Source: Actinomycetes bacterium (GTDB lineage Bacteria > Actinomycetota > Acidimicrobiia > Acidimicrobiales > Poriferisodalaceae). Taken from it: a stretch of 36,436 nucleotides of DNA. The translations under genes were made by a program, and so were the position numbers. Shown here piece after piece: positions 5,870-14,766 of the stretch. Below the pieces are notes generated by a model that saw nothing but the letters and a program-made list of their open reading frames with translations, searched no databases and had not been told where the DNA came from. How positions within the stretch are numbered: the first letter of the stretch is position 1; each line of letters opens with the position of its first letter. The stretch is taken from assembly GCA_024228575.1 (NCBI GenBank), contig JAAETH010000292.1:1-36436 (forward strand), given 5' to 3'.

Positions 5870-7933
5870 CTACACCGGAACGGGCGTGCACCGCGGGAGC
5901 TCAGCGTCGAGTTTCTCTCGCCACGTTTCGAAGCGTTTGCGCCGTCTGCGGCGCCTGACCCGCCAGATGACGAGGATGACGAGCAGCAACAGGACAACAC
6001 CTGCGATGGCGCCACCGAGCTTCGCCCTGAACAACCCCACGTCCTCGGCATCGTCGAGGAGTGCTCGAAGCTGTGCTGCCTCGACATCGACAAGATCGGG
6101 GTCGCCGGCGTCGTAGGCCGATCGGACCTCGAGCAACTCGGCATCGGGGTCTTGTCCCCACAAGCCGAGCTGTTCGAGAAGCGAAGGCTCGACCTTGGAG
6201 CGTTCGGTGATCGACTCGACGACGGCGATCGCTTCGAGCCAGCGTGTGATCCTCGCTTCCGAGGACGAATAGCTGTCGAAGGTGCGTTCGAAAATGCCTT
6301 CGCCGACCGCCGGGTCGTTCAGCGTGGCTGCTTCGGAGCGTGTTGTCAGCTCGTCTCGCAAGGCCAACACCGCCAGCCCTTCGTCGACCAGGCGCTCGAT
6401 GTCCTCGAAATCCCACCGTTCGGCACGTTCGCGGATACCTAGTGGAACGAACCACTCGCCGCCTGCCTCGGTCAGGCGAGCGATGTCGTCGAGGGCTTCC
6501 CTTCGTCCGGCGAGCAGGTCGACCTCGCTCCCGAGCAGGACGTACTCGCTCAACACATCCTCGAACCCAGTGGAGCCAGCGAGGTGCTCGGAGACGTCGA
6601 GCAAACGTTTCCAGTCGACCGGCCTGTCGGTGCTGCCGTCGCCCTCTTCGTCGGGATATGTGGCGGTGCCGTCGAAGAGGGCCACCACGATGTTGTCCAT
6701 CAGGTCGGGGCCGACCTCGTCGGACAGCTGGTACATGACCCAAGAGGATGTGCTGTAGCCCCAGTTCTCGGTCTCGTCGCTGGACATCATGTTGGACCAT
6801 GTGTTCAGCTGGCGGGAGAACGAGGCGGGTTCGGGTTCTTCGGGTTTGGGCGCCTCTGCTCCGAGTTCGAGAGCCGCCAGGCGTGCAAACTCCTCGGCCA
6901 TCGCCTCGGTGATCCAGCGGTCATCGGACAAGCCGTCGTTGAACCATGCGTGGCCGAGCTCGTGCAGGAAGATGGCGGTGTCGAGGTCCTCATCGATGAC
7001 GATGCGGCCCTCGTCGCCGTCGTACCAACCGGCGTACCCGTGGAAGTTCGGTTCCGACGATTGGATGATCTCGAAGTCCTTGTCCTCGGGCCAGGGTTTG
7101 CCTATCAGGCGCTCGAGGGTCGGGATGCCTTCTCTGGCCGTCTCGACGGCGAACTCTTCCCACTCGTCGTCGCCTGGCCAGGACCGAATCGTGACCATCG
7201 ACCCGGCGACCAGTATCGACCGTGGATCCAGTGCACCATCGTTGCGGGCGATGACGGTTACGAAGAAGTCGTCGGGATCGTCGATGTCTGTGGCCGAATA
7301 GACACTCCCGCCCGACTCGGTGTTCTCACTACGCATGTGGCTACCGGTCGTCTCGATCTCGAAGCCGGGAGGCAGCTCTATCGTGACGTCTAGTTGGCCC
7401 GGATCGGCTATTCCCCATGCACCGAAGAAGGCGTAGGCCGGGTTGATCCGGTCGATGAATTCGCTCCGTGGTTGTGAGCCTTCGATCCGGTAGCTGGCCA
7501 CGACGGTGGTTGTGCGGCCGTAGTTGAGATTGCGGCGGAAGGTGACCGCGGCGTAGGCGAATTCGCCTCCCTCGATCTCCTCGCCGTCGATCACTTCGGT
7601 TTCGTACTCCTCGGTGACCAGTTCGTAGGTGAGGTCTGAACTCCCGTCGGTCACCAACAGGTCGACAGCGTTGTCGGGAACCGGTACCGCGAACCCGTCG
7701 AAGTAGTACGAGTAGATCGTGTAGCCCGATCGACGGTTCGCCTTGACATTCTTCAATGTGAATGTCGCCTCGACGGTCAACTGACCCTGTGGGTCGAGCC
7801 TGTATGCGTAGGCAGCATCGACGCTCAAGCCATCGGAGGCCTCAGCGCTACGGCTTCCGACTCCGGTCGCCACCGCCACGGCCACCAGGAGCACGGCGCC
7901 GATCGTGAGGCGCGCAACCATCGAACTCAACAT
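5870..7933 (-). CDS. membrane-anchored gluzincin-like metallopeptidase (M1-related)
   Basis: About 687 aa from the ATG at 7933; ATGs at 7960, 7957 and 7921 are alternatives and none has a clear Shine-Dalgarno. Frame continuing above 7960 is shadow of the divergent GGDEF gene. A signal peptide or N-terminal anchor lies at about 5-25. A beta-rich region (35-250) precedes the zinc site HELGH (324-328). The third ligand is probably Glu343 in 'WITEAMAEE', 14 residues after the second His, shorter than the 18 of classical M1 enzymes; Glu347 would give exactly 18. A C-terminal helix (about 641-657) and 'RVRRRRRRKRF' anchor it, with the catalytic domain outside. The role could be surface peptide processing. 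Confidence 0.85.
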   Translation of the reverse strand: MLSSMVARLTIGAVLLVAVAVATGVGSRSAEASDGLSVDAAYAYRLDPQGQLTVEATFTLKNVKANRRSGYTIYSYYFDGFAVPVPDNAVDLLVTDGSSDLTYELVTEEYETEVIDGEEIEGGEFAYAAVTFRRNLNYGRTTTVVASYRIEGSQPRSEFIDRINPAYAFFGAWGIADPGQLDVTIELPPGFEIETTGSHMRSENTESGGSVYSATDIDDPDDFFVTVIARNDGALDPRSILVAGSMVTIRSWPGDDEWEEFAVETAREGIPTLERLIGKPWPEDKDFEIIQSSEPNFHGYAGWYDGDEGRIVIDEDLDTAIFLHELGHAWFNDGLSDDRWITEAMAEEFARLAALELGAEAPKPEEPEPASFSRQLNTWSNMMSSDETENWGYSTSSWVMYQLSDEVGPDLMDNIVVALFDGTATYPDEEGDGSTDRPVDWKRLLDVSEHLAGSTGFEDVLSEYVLLGSEVDLLAGRREALDDIARLTEAGGEWFVPLGIRERAERWDFEDIERLVDEGLAVLALRDELTTRSEAATLNDPAVGEGIFERTFDSYSSSEARITRWLEAIAVVESITERSKVEPSLLEQLGLWGQDPDAELLEVRSAYDAGDPDLVDVEAAQLRALLDDAEDVGLFRAKLGGAIAGVVLLLLVILVIWRVRRRRRRKRFETWREKLDAELPRCTPVPV

Positions 7934-8050
7934 CAGGTGACTTCGTCCCACCGGCATCATTGCTGAATACTTTGACAGAAGTGGTGGATCGAGTCGTGGA
8001 CTCGACCAAGCCCTGGCCTTGCTTGGGTTCATAGCGACCTCCGGCAGCCG

Positions 8051-8953
8051 ATGGGAACGGTGATGTTGTCCCACCGACCGCGCGATGCGAAGGCGCAGAC
8101 CTTTTCGGAGGCCTGCAGCCGGTTGGTGCGTCAGCTTCGGATCGCCGTGAATGTCCAGACGGTGGCTTCGGTCGTCGTGGAGGGTTCGGACGCTCGCATC
8201 GAGTTCGTCGATGACTATGGCTTCAGGCTGCAGCAGGGCGACGTCTTGCTCGATTCCGAGCGGTGGACGGTTTCCGATGTCAGGAACAGTCCATCGCGTG
8301 CCCTCACCGAGGCGGGGCGCGGTTTCTCGGTTGGATGTGTGGTGGTGGTGGCGCTGCCGGAGATGGATGGTGAACGACGCGCTCTCGTGATGCTCGATCC
8401 CGTACCGCGGCGCGATATCCCGAAACTCCAGGAGCTGGCGGTCGGCCATGCCGACATGCTCGCGACCGCTCTCGCTCTCGAATGCCGCCTCGACGAGGCC
8501 GAACACAGCTCGCTGACAGATGAGCTGACAGGCGTCGGGAACCGCAGGGCGTGGGGGGAGATGCTGGAGAGAGAGGAAGCACGTTGTGCACGGCACGACC
8601 TCGATGGCGCCGTTGCGATCATCGGCTTGCACGGTCTCGGGGCCACGAAGGACGCGACGCGACACTTTGTGGGGGACGAACAGCTACTGCGTGGTGCGAG
8701 GTCTCTTCTGGACTCGCTGCGTGTGTCGGACTTCGTGGCAAGGCTCGGCGGCGACAAGTTTGGTGTTGTCTTGACCCACACGAGCGGGATCTCGGCGAAA
8801 CAGGTCGTCGAGGTCCTCGACAAGCGACTTGAACACCGCGATGTGGATGCGGTGGTCGGGGCTGCCACCCGCAAGGGGTGTGGAACACTGCAGGCGGCCT
8901 GGGAAGCAGCCGATCGGGCGATGAGCGAAGCAAGTCCAAGCGGCGGGCGGTGA
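8051..8953 (+). CDS. degenerate GGDEF-domain protein with N-terminal GAF-like region
   Basis: 300 aa. Residues about 15-145 look like a sensory, GAF-type domain; about 152-290 is a GGDEF fold, recognised by 'LTDELTGVGNRRAW' (155-168) and the strand-loop 'RLGGDKF' (231-237). The catalytic motif is GGDKF, with Lys in place of the metal-binding Glu, and the upstream metal Asp of the 'D-x-D-x-F' strand is replaced ('IIGLHGLG'). It is therefore probably unable to make c-di-GMP and may bind nucleotide or act as a signalling scaffold. There are no membrane segments. It is divergent from the metallopeptidase with about 120 bp between. ATG at 8063 is an alternative start. Confidence 0.8.
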   Translation: MGTVMLSHRPRDAKAQTFSEACSRLVRQLRIAVNVQTVASVVVEGSDARIEFVDDYGFRLQQGDVLLDSERWTVSDVRNSPSRALTEAGRGFSVGCVVVVALPEMDGERRALVMLDPVPRRDIPKLQELAVGHADMLATALALECRLDEAEHSSLTDELTGVGNRRAWGEMLEREEARCARHDLDGAVAIIGLHGLGATKDATRHFVGDEQLLRGARSLLDSLRVSDFVARLGGDKFGVVLTHTSGISAKQVVEVLDKRLEHRDVDAVVGAATRKGCGTLQAAWEAADRAMSEASPSGGR

Positions 8954-8961
8954 GACCTTTT

Positions 8962-8979
8962 CACAGCCGCGGGGCTGTG
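8962..8979 (+). terminator. short hairpin after the GGDEF gene
   Basis: CACAGCC (8962-8968) pairs with GGCTGTG (8973-8979) around a 4-base loop, 8 bases after the stop codon. No T tract follows, so termination may be weak. Confidence 0.4.
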
Positions 8980-9041
8980 GGCAGATCATTGTGGAGTGTT
9001 CGCTTCGGCTAGATGTTGGCCAGCGGTCCTAGCCTTCTGGC

Positions 9042-10904
9042 ATGCGAATGGGACCACACCACGTGATGGGCCACGATCCCGACGGGGTTGTGGGGCACCA
9101 GTTGAATCGATCGCTGGCGCGGCGCGCATGGTCGTTTGCCAGCCCCTACAAGGGCAAGATCACCGCCTTCTTGGTCGTGGTCGTATCGGCGGCGTTGCTT
9201 CAGCTCGTGCCGCCGATCCTGTTCGGGAGGATCATCGACGAGGGTGTGGACAACCGTGATCGCGGTCTTGTCACGACGCTCTCGATCATTGTTGTCGTCG
9301 CAGCGATCGCGGATGCGGGCCTGAGTCTGCTCGAGCGATGGTTGTCGTCGAGGGTGGGAGAGGGACTCATCCACGACCTGAGGGTCGCCCTGTACGACCA
9401 CGTGCAGCGCATGCCGATCAGCTTCTTCACCCACACCCAGACGGGAACTCTCGTCTCGCGATTGAACAACGACGTGGTGGGTGCTCAGCGGGCCGTGACC
9501 GGCACCCTCGGCCAGGTGGTCTCGAACGTGATAGTTGTGGCGTCGACCCTCGTCACCATGGCGTTCATCGAGTGGCGCCTGACGCTGCTGTCGTTGGTGT
9601 TGTTGCCGTTGTTTGTTGTTCCAGCCAAGAGGGTGGGGCGAGTTCAACAGCGCCTGACTCGGGCCCAGATGGACGAGAACGCCGCCATGAACTCGATCAT
9701 GACCGAACGTTTTGGTGTATCGGGCGCCCAGCTCGTGAAGCTGTTCGGTGATCCAGACGTCGAGGTCGGCGAGTTCTCGCAGCGAGCGTCGAAGGTTCGC
9801 GACCTCGGTGTGAGGACCGCCCTCTATGGGCGCACATTCGTGCTCGCTCTCGGGCTGGTGAGTTCGATCGCAACGGCACTGGTCTACTGGATCGGTGGGC
9901 AACTGGTGATCTCGGGTTCGTTGGCGGTCGGCACACTCGTCACGTTCGCATTGCTGGTCGGGCGCATCTATCGCCCGCTGACCTCGCTGACGAGCGCGCG
10001 CGTCGATGTGATGACCGCGTTTGTGTCGTTCGAGCGTGTGTTCGAGGTGCTCGACATGCCGCGCGTCATCGACGATCACCCTGGCGCTGTTGACCTGGTG
10101 GACCCGAGGGGAGCTGTTCGTTTCGAGGATGTCGTGTTCGCCTACCCACCTGCGGCCTCGGCCGCGGGGTCGCTCGGGTACCCAGGGGCCGGTGCCGGCG
10201 ATTCCACGCCGGTGTTGAGTGACATCGATCTCGACGTCGCTGCCGGCACCATGGTCGCCATCGTCGGACCGTCGGGCGCCGGCAAGACAACTCTGGCGTC
10301 GTTGGTGCCGCGGTTGTACGACACCTCCGCAGGGACGGTGTCCGTCGATGGCCACGACGTGAAAGGTCTGACCCAGACCAGCCTTCGTTCCGCTGTTGGA
10401 GTGGTCACCCAGGATCCGCACCTGTTTCACGACACGGTGGCTTCGAACCTGAGGTACGCAAACCCGCGAGCGTCCGATGCCGATCTCGTGACGGCGTGCC
10501 GATCGGCTCGCATCCACGAGGTCATCGACTCCCTTCCGAACGGATACGAGACCGTCGTAGGAGAGCGTGGATATCGCCTATCGGGTGGCGAGAAACAACG
10601 GCTTGCCATCGCCAGGACCTTGTTGAAGGATCCGGCGATCGTGATTCTCGACGAAGCGACCAGCCATCTCGATGCCGAGAACGAAACCCTCATCCAGGCT
10701 GCGCTCGAAACGGCACTCGTCGGCCGCACCTCGCTGGTCATAGCCCACCGACTCTCGACGGTGCGATCTGCCGACGAGATCATCGTGGTCGATGATGGAC
10801 GTATCGTCGAGCGGGGGACCCATGATCAGCTCGTGGCCCAACAGGGTTTGTACTGCGAGCTGTACGCGACGCTCGAGCGAGGCCAGGTCCGGCTGGTGCC
10901 TTGA
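9042..10904 (+). CDS. ABC transporter half-exporter, fused permease and ATPase
   Basis: 620 aa in the usual type-IV exporter order: six-helix membrane domain (about 38-320), then the nucleotide-binding domain. Visible motifs are Walker A 'GPSGAGKTT' (409-417), Q-loop 'VVTQDPHLF', signature 'LSGGEKQR' (513-520), Walker B 'VILDEATSHLD' (534-544) and the H-loop His569 in 'IAHRLS'. It is a multidrug/lipid (MsbA-like) exporter acting as a homodimer or with an unlinked partner; there is no second half-transporter next to it. The NBD carries a low-complexity Ala/Gly insertion (about 370-390) before Walker A. ATG at 9042 is used; 9048 and 9066 are possible, and none has a clear Shine-Dalgarno. Confidence 0.93.
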   Translation: MRMGPHHVMGHDPDGVVGHQLNRSLARRAWSFASPYKGKITAFLVVVVSAALLQLVPPILFGRIIDEGVDNRDRGLVTTLSIIVVVAAIADAGLSLLERWLSSRVGEGLIHDLRVALYDHVQRMPISFFTHTQTGTLVSRLNNDVVGAQRAVTGTLGQVVSNVIVVASTLVTMAFIEWRLTLLSLVLLPLFVVPAKRVGRVQQRLTRAQMDENAAMNSIMTERFGVSGAQLVKLFGDPDVEVGEFSQRASKVRDLGVRTALYGRTFVLALGLVSSIATALVYWIGGQLVISGSLAVGTLVTFALLVGRIYRPLTSLTSARVDVMTAFVSFERVFEVLDMPRVIDDHPGAVDLVDPRGAVRFEDVVFAYPPAASAAGSLGYPGAGAGDSTPVLSDIDLDVAAGTMVAIVGPSGAGKTTLASLVPRLYDTSAGTVSVDGHDVKGLTQTSLRSAVGVVTQDPHLFHDTVASNLRYANPRASDADLVTACRSARIHEVIDSLPNGYETVVGERGYRLSGGEKQRLAIARTLLKDPAIVILDEATSHLDAENETLIQAALETALVGRTSLVIAHRLSTVRSADEIIVVDDGRIVERGTHDQLVAQQGLYCELYATLERGQVRLVP

Positions 10905-10980
10905 TACACCCTGGTGTCCCACCGCCGGGGCAGACTGGGGCGATGTTCGAACCTGACCAGCGGCCGGCCGAGATCCATCG

Positions 10981-12378
10981 ATGACCGTCCGGACCTGGAC
11001 CGTCGAACAGGTGTGTGCCGGCGTCCGAGAGGCTCTCGCGGCGTGTTTCCCGGACGGATTCTGGGTGCGTGGCGAGATCCAGGGCCTGCGCAAGTCAGCT
11101 GCCGGACACGTGTACTTCGATCTTGTCGAACCGGGCGCGAGCGGACGCGGCACAGATGCCAAGGTGGGGGTAGTTGTGTTTCGTGGCCCGCTGAGGGGCA
11201 TCGAGGCTGTCTTGGGCAAGGTCGGCAATCTCGCTCTCGCGGATGGCCTGGAGGTTCGCATCAGGGGCCGCCTCGACTACTACGCGCCGCAGGGTCGAGT
11301 TCAGTTCGTGATGAGCGCTATCGATCCGCGACACACGCTGGGCCAGTTGGCGGCCGATCGCGACGCTGTTCTCCGAGAACTTGCGGCAGAAGGCCTGCTC
11401 GAAGCGAACAAGCAGCGTCGCCTTCCGCTCGTGCCACTGAGGGTTGGGCTTGTCACCAGCCGGGGCAGTGCAGCCCACCACGACTTCTTGCACGAACTCG
11501 ACTCGAGTGGTTTCGCCTTCGCCATCGAGCTGGCTCAAACGAAGGTCCAGGGTGTGGATGCCCACCTGGCGATCGTTCAGGCGATCGAGTACGCGGGCGC
11601 CCTCGATGTCGACGTCGTGGCAGTGGTGCGAGGGGGCGGTGCCAAGGGCGATCTCATCGCCTTTGATCATGGCGACGTGGCCAGGGCCATCGCCAATTGT
11701 CCGATCCCGGTTCTGGTCGGCGTCGGTCACGAGATCGACAGATCCATCGCTGACGAGGTTGCGCACAGTTCCCTGAAGACTCCGACCGCTTGTGCCGGGG
11801 CTCTCGTGAGCAGGGTGCAGTCGTTTCTCGATGGCCTCGATGCTTCGGGACGAAGGATCAGGACCACACTCGAGGAACGCCTCGGTCGCGAACAAGAACG
11901 GCTCGATGCCGACACCAGACGGTTGGGCCGTGTAGCGGGATCAAATACCCAACGGGCAGCCTCGGGGTTGTCGGGTCAGACCGAACGGCTACGGCGCAGC
12001 AGCACCAGGGTGGTCGACGTCGCCTCATCGTCCATCGCCAGAACGGCGGGTTCGGTCCAGACGCTCGCTGCAACCCGGTTGGATCGCGCCGAGACGGAGA
12101 TGGAGCGTTTGGTGTGGCTTCTGACCGCCGGATCCCGGCGCCGGCTCGATTTGGCCACGCTTGCTGTCGATCACGCTGCAAGCCTCGTGCGGGTGGTACA
12201 CCCGGCGCGCACGCTCGCTCTCGGCTACTCGATAACGCGCGACCCATATGGAGCTGTCGTGCGGACCGTCGACAACGTTGCGGTCGGTGACTCGATCACC
12301 GTCGAGGTCGCCGACGGGACGATCGGTGTCGATGTGATCACAACCCGAACACAGACAAATGACGAGGAGATGCCATGA
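10981..12378 (+). CDS. xseA: exodeoxyribonuclease VII large subunit
   Basis: 465 aa. The N-terminal OB-fold DNA-binding domain ('FWVRGEIQGLRKSAAGHVYF', 27-46) is followed by the catalytic domain with 'GLVTSRGSAAHHDFLHEL', 'VVRGGGAKGDL' and 'GVGHEIDRSIADEVAH', all hallmark XseA motifs. A long helical region carries the C-terminal part that binds XseB, and 'LALGYSITR' is the usual C-terminal strand. With XseB it degrades single-stranded DNA to oligonucleotides in repair. It overlaps xseB by 4 bp (ATGA). The start is 76 bp after the ABC transporter stop. Confidence 0.96.
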   Translation: MTVRTWTVEQVCAGVREALAACFPDGFWVRGEIQGLRKSAAGHVYFDLVEPGASGRGTDAKVGVVVFRGPLRGIEAVLGKVGNLALADGLEVRIRGRLDYYAPQGRVQFVMSAIDPRHTLGQLAADRDAVLRELAAEGLLEANKQRRLPLVPLRVGLVTSRGSAAHHDFLHELDSSGFAFAIELAQTKVQGVDAHLAIVQAIEYAGALDVDVVAVVRGGGAKGDLIAFDHGDVARAIANCPIPVLVGVGHEIDRSIADEVAHSSLKTPTACAGALVSRVQSFLDGLDASGRRIRTTLEERLGREQERLDADTRRLGRVAGSNTQRAASGLSGQTERLRRSSTRVVDVASSSIARTAGSVQTLAATRLDRAETEMERLVWLLTAGSRRRLDLATLAVDHAASLVRVVHPARTLALGYSITRDPYGAVVRTVDNVAVGDSITVEVADGTIGVDVITTRTQTNDEEMP

Positions 12379-12590
12379 CCGATCGAGATGACTCCGACGT
12401 CTCCTATGCGGAGGCAGTTCAAGAGCTCGAGACCATCATCTCGGCTCTGGAAGGCGACCAGCTGGACATCGATGGGCTTGCCGAACGTGTGGCCAGGGCA
12501 GCGAACCTCATCGAGGTGTGTCGTTCGCGCATCGAGCGTGCACGGGTCGAGGTCGACAAGGTCGTCAGCGGTCTCGAGGCGCAGGGCTGA
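12375..12590 (+). CDS. xseB: exodeoxyribonuclease VII small subunit
   Basis: 71 aa, the normal size for XseB. It has the diagnostic 'SYAEAVQELETIISALEG' helix, followed by 'LDIDGLAERVARAANLIEVC' and a second helix of the coiled coil that docks on XseA. The ATG overlaps the xseA TGA, giving translational coupling and matched synthesis of the two subunits. The hairpin at 12616-12653 follows. Confidence 0.95.
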   Translation: MTDRDDSDVSYAEAVQELETIISALEGDQLDIDGLAERVARAANLIEVCRSRIERARVEVDKVVSGLEAQG

Positions 12591-12615
12591 CAAAAGAAAC
12601 TGGGCGAAAAAAGCG

Positions 12616-12653
12616 GTGGGCGGAGGGAGTCGGTGGGTCCTCCCTCCGCCCAC
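12616..12653 (+). terminator. 14-bp perfect hairpin after xseAB
   Basis: GTGGGCGGAGGGAG (12616-12629) pairs perfectly with CTCCCTCCGCCCAC (12640-12653) around a 10-base loop, 25 bases after the xseB stop. An A6 run lies 5' of the stem rather than a T run 3' of it, so as an intrinsic terminator it looks better on the minus strand. On the plus strand it may act by stability or as an mRNA 3'-end barrier. The rest of 12591-12846 shows no other clear signal. Confidence 0.65.
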
Positions 12654-12846
12654 CTGCGGGCGCTCACAGACCGGTGGGAAATCCGGAGCGCACATCATGT
12701 GACGAATGCGGCGTTGTTTGAAACCGCTATGTCTGGAGCGTCAGCATACGGAGGTGGCAGCGATGCGTCAACCTGGTGGGCCAGGAAATTGCGGCGGGCC
12801 TGGGGCCTGTCGTCAGGGCACGCTCAGAAGATGCGAAAGTGGTCGA

Positions 12847-14748
12847 ATGGAAGCGATCGTTCAATACGGATCATGGTCCTCGACGCTCTCGGCTCAAGCT
12901 GTTGCTGCCGCCGGTACCCGGCTTGGGTCGGCCAGAAGGAGGCCGGATGGAACCGTGTTGTGGTGGGAGGGACGGCCCCGGGAGCGGGGGCGAGGTGTCA
13001 TCGTCTCGATGCCGTCGGGGGGTGAGCGCACCGACGTCACGCCGGTCGACTCGAACGTCAGGTCGCGCGTCCACGAGTACGACGGTGGATCGTGGACCGT
13101 GTTCGATGACGGAACTGTCGCCTACGTAGAGAACATCGATCAGAACATCCGCCTGGTCGCCCCCGACTCCTCGATACGAGACCTCACCGTCGGCGACGAC
13201 TCGACACGCTTCGGCGACCTGACCCCTCACGGGTCGTATCTGCTCGCTGTCCGAGAGGTGCACGGCAACGACCACGTCGAACCCGTGAACGACATCGTCG
13301 CGATCGACATCACGAGCGGTGAGGTTTCGGTCGTGGCGTCGGGATCGGACTTCTACTCGAGCCCGCGGCCCAGCCCCGACGCTGGTCAGATCGCGTACAT
13401 CTGTTGGGAACATCCGGACATGCCGTGGGACACCACCGAGCTGCGCCTGGTCCGGTGGGACGACGGAGCGGTCGGGCCTGACACGTCGCTGCTGGCTGGG
13501 TGGTCGACCCAGCAGCCCACCTGGGTCGGTGACGACCTCGTGGTCATCACTGATCCAACCGGCTGGTGGATACCTCACAGGGTCGACGGACCAGGTTGTA
13601 CGACACCGCTCGTCGACCACAACATCGAGTTCGGTGTCCCCCCGTGGGTATTCGGGTCGCACACCCTTGTACCCATGGGCGACTGCCTTCTGGCAGTCGC
13701 CCATGTCGAGGGCCGCGAACGTCTGGTTCGCATCGACGATGGTCAGGTCGAGGACCTCGGATGTTCCCGCGTGGCCTTCGACTCCATCTCGGCCGCGGGC
13801 GACAACAGGGTCATCGTTGCGGCATCATCACCCACCCGTCCCCCCGAGGTTGTGGTTCTCGGACCCGGTGGGTTCGAGGAGATCGTGGTCGGTGTCGAGG
13901 CGCCGCTGAGCGGCGACGACGTCTCGATCGCCGAACACATCAGCTTCCCCAGTGGTGAACGGACTGCGCACGCCCTGTTCTATCGGCCGGCATCGTCGAC
14001 GGTATCTGCGCCCGATGGCGACGTTCCACCGCTGGTCGTTCTCGGCCATGGCGGTCCGACGGGGGCGGCCAGCGCTGGATTCGCCGTGGCCATCCAGTTC
14101 TGGACCCAGCGCGGTTTTGCCGTCGTCGACGTCAACTATGGCGGCTCGACCGGCTACGGCACCGCCTACAGGCATCTTCTCGATGGTCGATGGGGAATCG
14201 TCGACGTCGAGGACTGCATCGCCGCCGCACAACATCTTGCACAGAGTGGCCTGATCGACGCGAGCAGGATGGCGATCAAGGGTGGTAGCGCTGGTGGTTA
14301 CACAACCCTGTGTGCCCTCACGTTCCACGACACCTTCGCCGCCGGTGTCAGCCGCTACGGAATAGGCGATCTCGAGGCACTAGCGCGCGATACCCACAAG
14401 TTCGAGTCGCGATATCTCGACCGGATGATCGGCCCCTACCCCGAACGTCGGGACCTGTATCGAGAACGCTCACCCATCAACTTCACCGAACTGCTCGACA
14501 CACCAATGCTGGTCCTGCAGGGTTCGATCGATCCGATCGTCCCGCCGAACCAGGCCGAGGCGATGGTCGCCGCCCTGGCCGAGCGTCAGGTTCCGTACGC
14601 GTACCTGCTATTTGAGGGCGAGTCTCATGGCTTCCGCCAGGGCGAGAACATCACCCGGGCGATCGAGGCCGAGTACGTGTTCTTGTGCCGGGTGTTCGGA
14701 GTTGAGCCCAGCGGGCAACCCGAAGCGCTCGAGATTCACAACCTCTGA
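12847..14748 (+). CDS. prolyl-oligopeptidase family (S9) peptidase
   Basis: 633 aa, matching dipeptidyl aminopeptidase/acylaminoacyl-peptidase-like S9C enzymes. An N-terminal beta-propeller region (about 20-360) precedes the alpha/beta-hydrolase domain with the oxyanion 'LGHGGPTGA' (399-407), nucleophile Ser481 in 'KGGSAGGY', Asp562 in 'GSIDPIVPP' and His594 in 'GESHGFR'. 'DVNYGGSTGYGTAY' is a typical S9 loop. There is no signal peptide, so it is likely a cytosolic peptide hydrolase. The frame is open back to 12706, but those 47 residues are Cys/Arg-rich and not family-like; ATG at 12847 starts the conserved protein. Confidence 0.92.
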   Translation: MEAIVQYGSWSSTLSAQAVAAAGTRLGSARRRPDGTVLWWEGRPRERGRGVIVSMPSGGERTDVTPVDSNVRSRVHEYDGGSWTVFDDGTVAYVENIDQNIRLVAPDSSIRDLTVGDDSTRFGDLTPHGSYLLAVREVHGNDHVEPVNDIVAIDITSGEVSVVASGSDFYSSPRPSPDAGQIAYICWEHPDMPWDTTELRLVRWDDGAVGPDTSLLAGWSTQQPTWVGDDLVVITDPTGWWIPHRVDGPGCTTPLVDHNIEFGVPPWVFGSHTLVPMGDCLLAVAHVEGRERLVRIDDGQVEDLGCSRVAFDSISAAGDNRVIVAASSPTRPPEVVVLGPGGFEEIVVGVEAPLSGDDVSIAEHISFPSGERTAHALFYRPASSTVSAPDGDVPPLVVLGHGGPTGAASAGFAVAIQFWTQRGFAVVDVNYGGSTGYGTAYRHLLDGRWGIVDVEDCIAAAQHLAQSGLIDASRMAIKGGSAGGYTTLCALTFHDTFAAGVSRYGIGDLEALARDTHKFESRYLDRMIGPYPERRDLYRERSPINFTELLDTPMLVLQGSIDPIVPPNQAEAMVAALAERQVPYAYLLFEGESHGFRQGENITRAIEAEYVFLCRVFGVEPSGQPEALEIHNL

Positions 14749-14766
14749 ATCACAGTTTCGGGGCCG

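Noticed and set aside
5173-6144. Long upstream extension of the GNAT reading frame on the minus strand
   Set aside because: The extension lies over the LysE and metallopeptidase genes, is Arg/Ser-rich, and the GNAT domain begins at the ATG that overlaps the LysE stop.
9009-10517. 502-codon minus-strand open frame inside the ABC transporter
   Set aside because: It is His/Arg/Gln-rich with no domain, opposite a gene with complete Walker and signature motifs; a GC-driven shadow.
10906-10917. Hairpin after the ABC transporter gene
   Set aside because: ACACC/GGTGT leaves only a 2-base loop, too tight to form a useful stem-loop.
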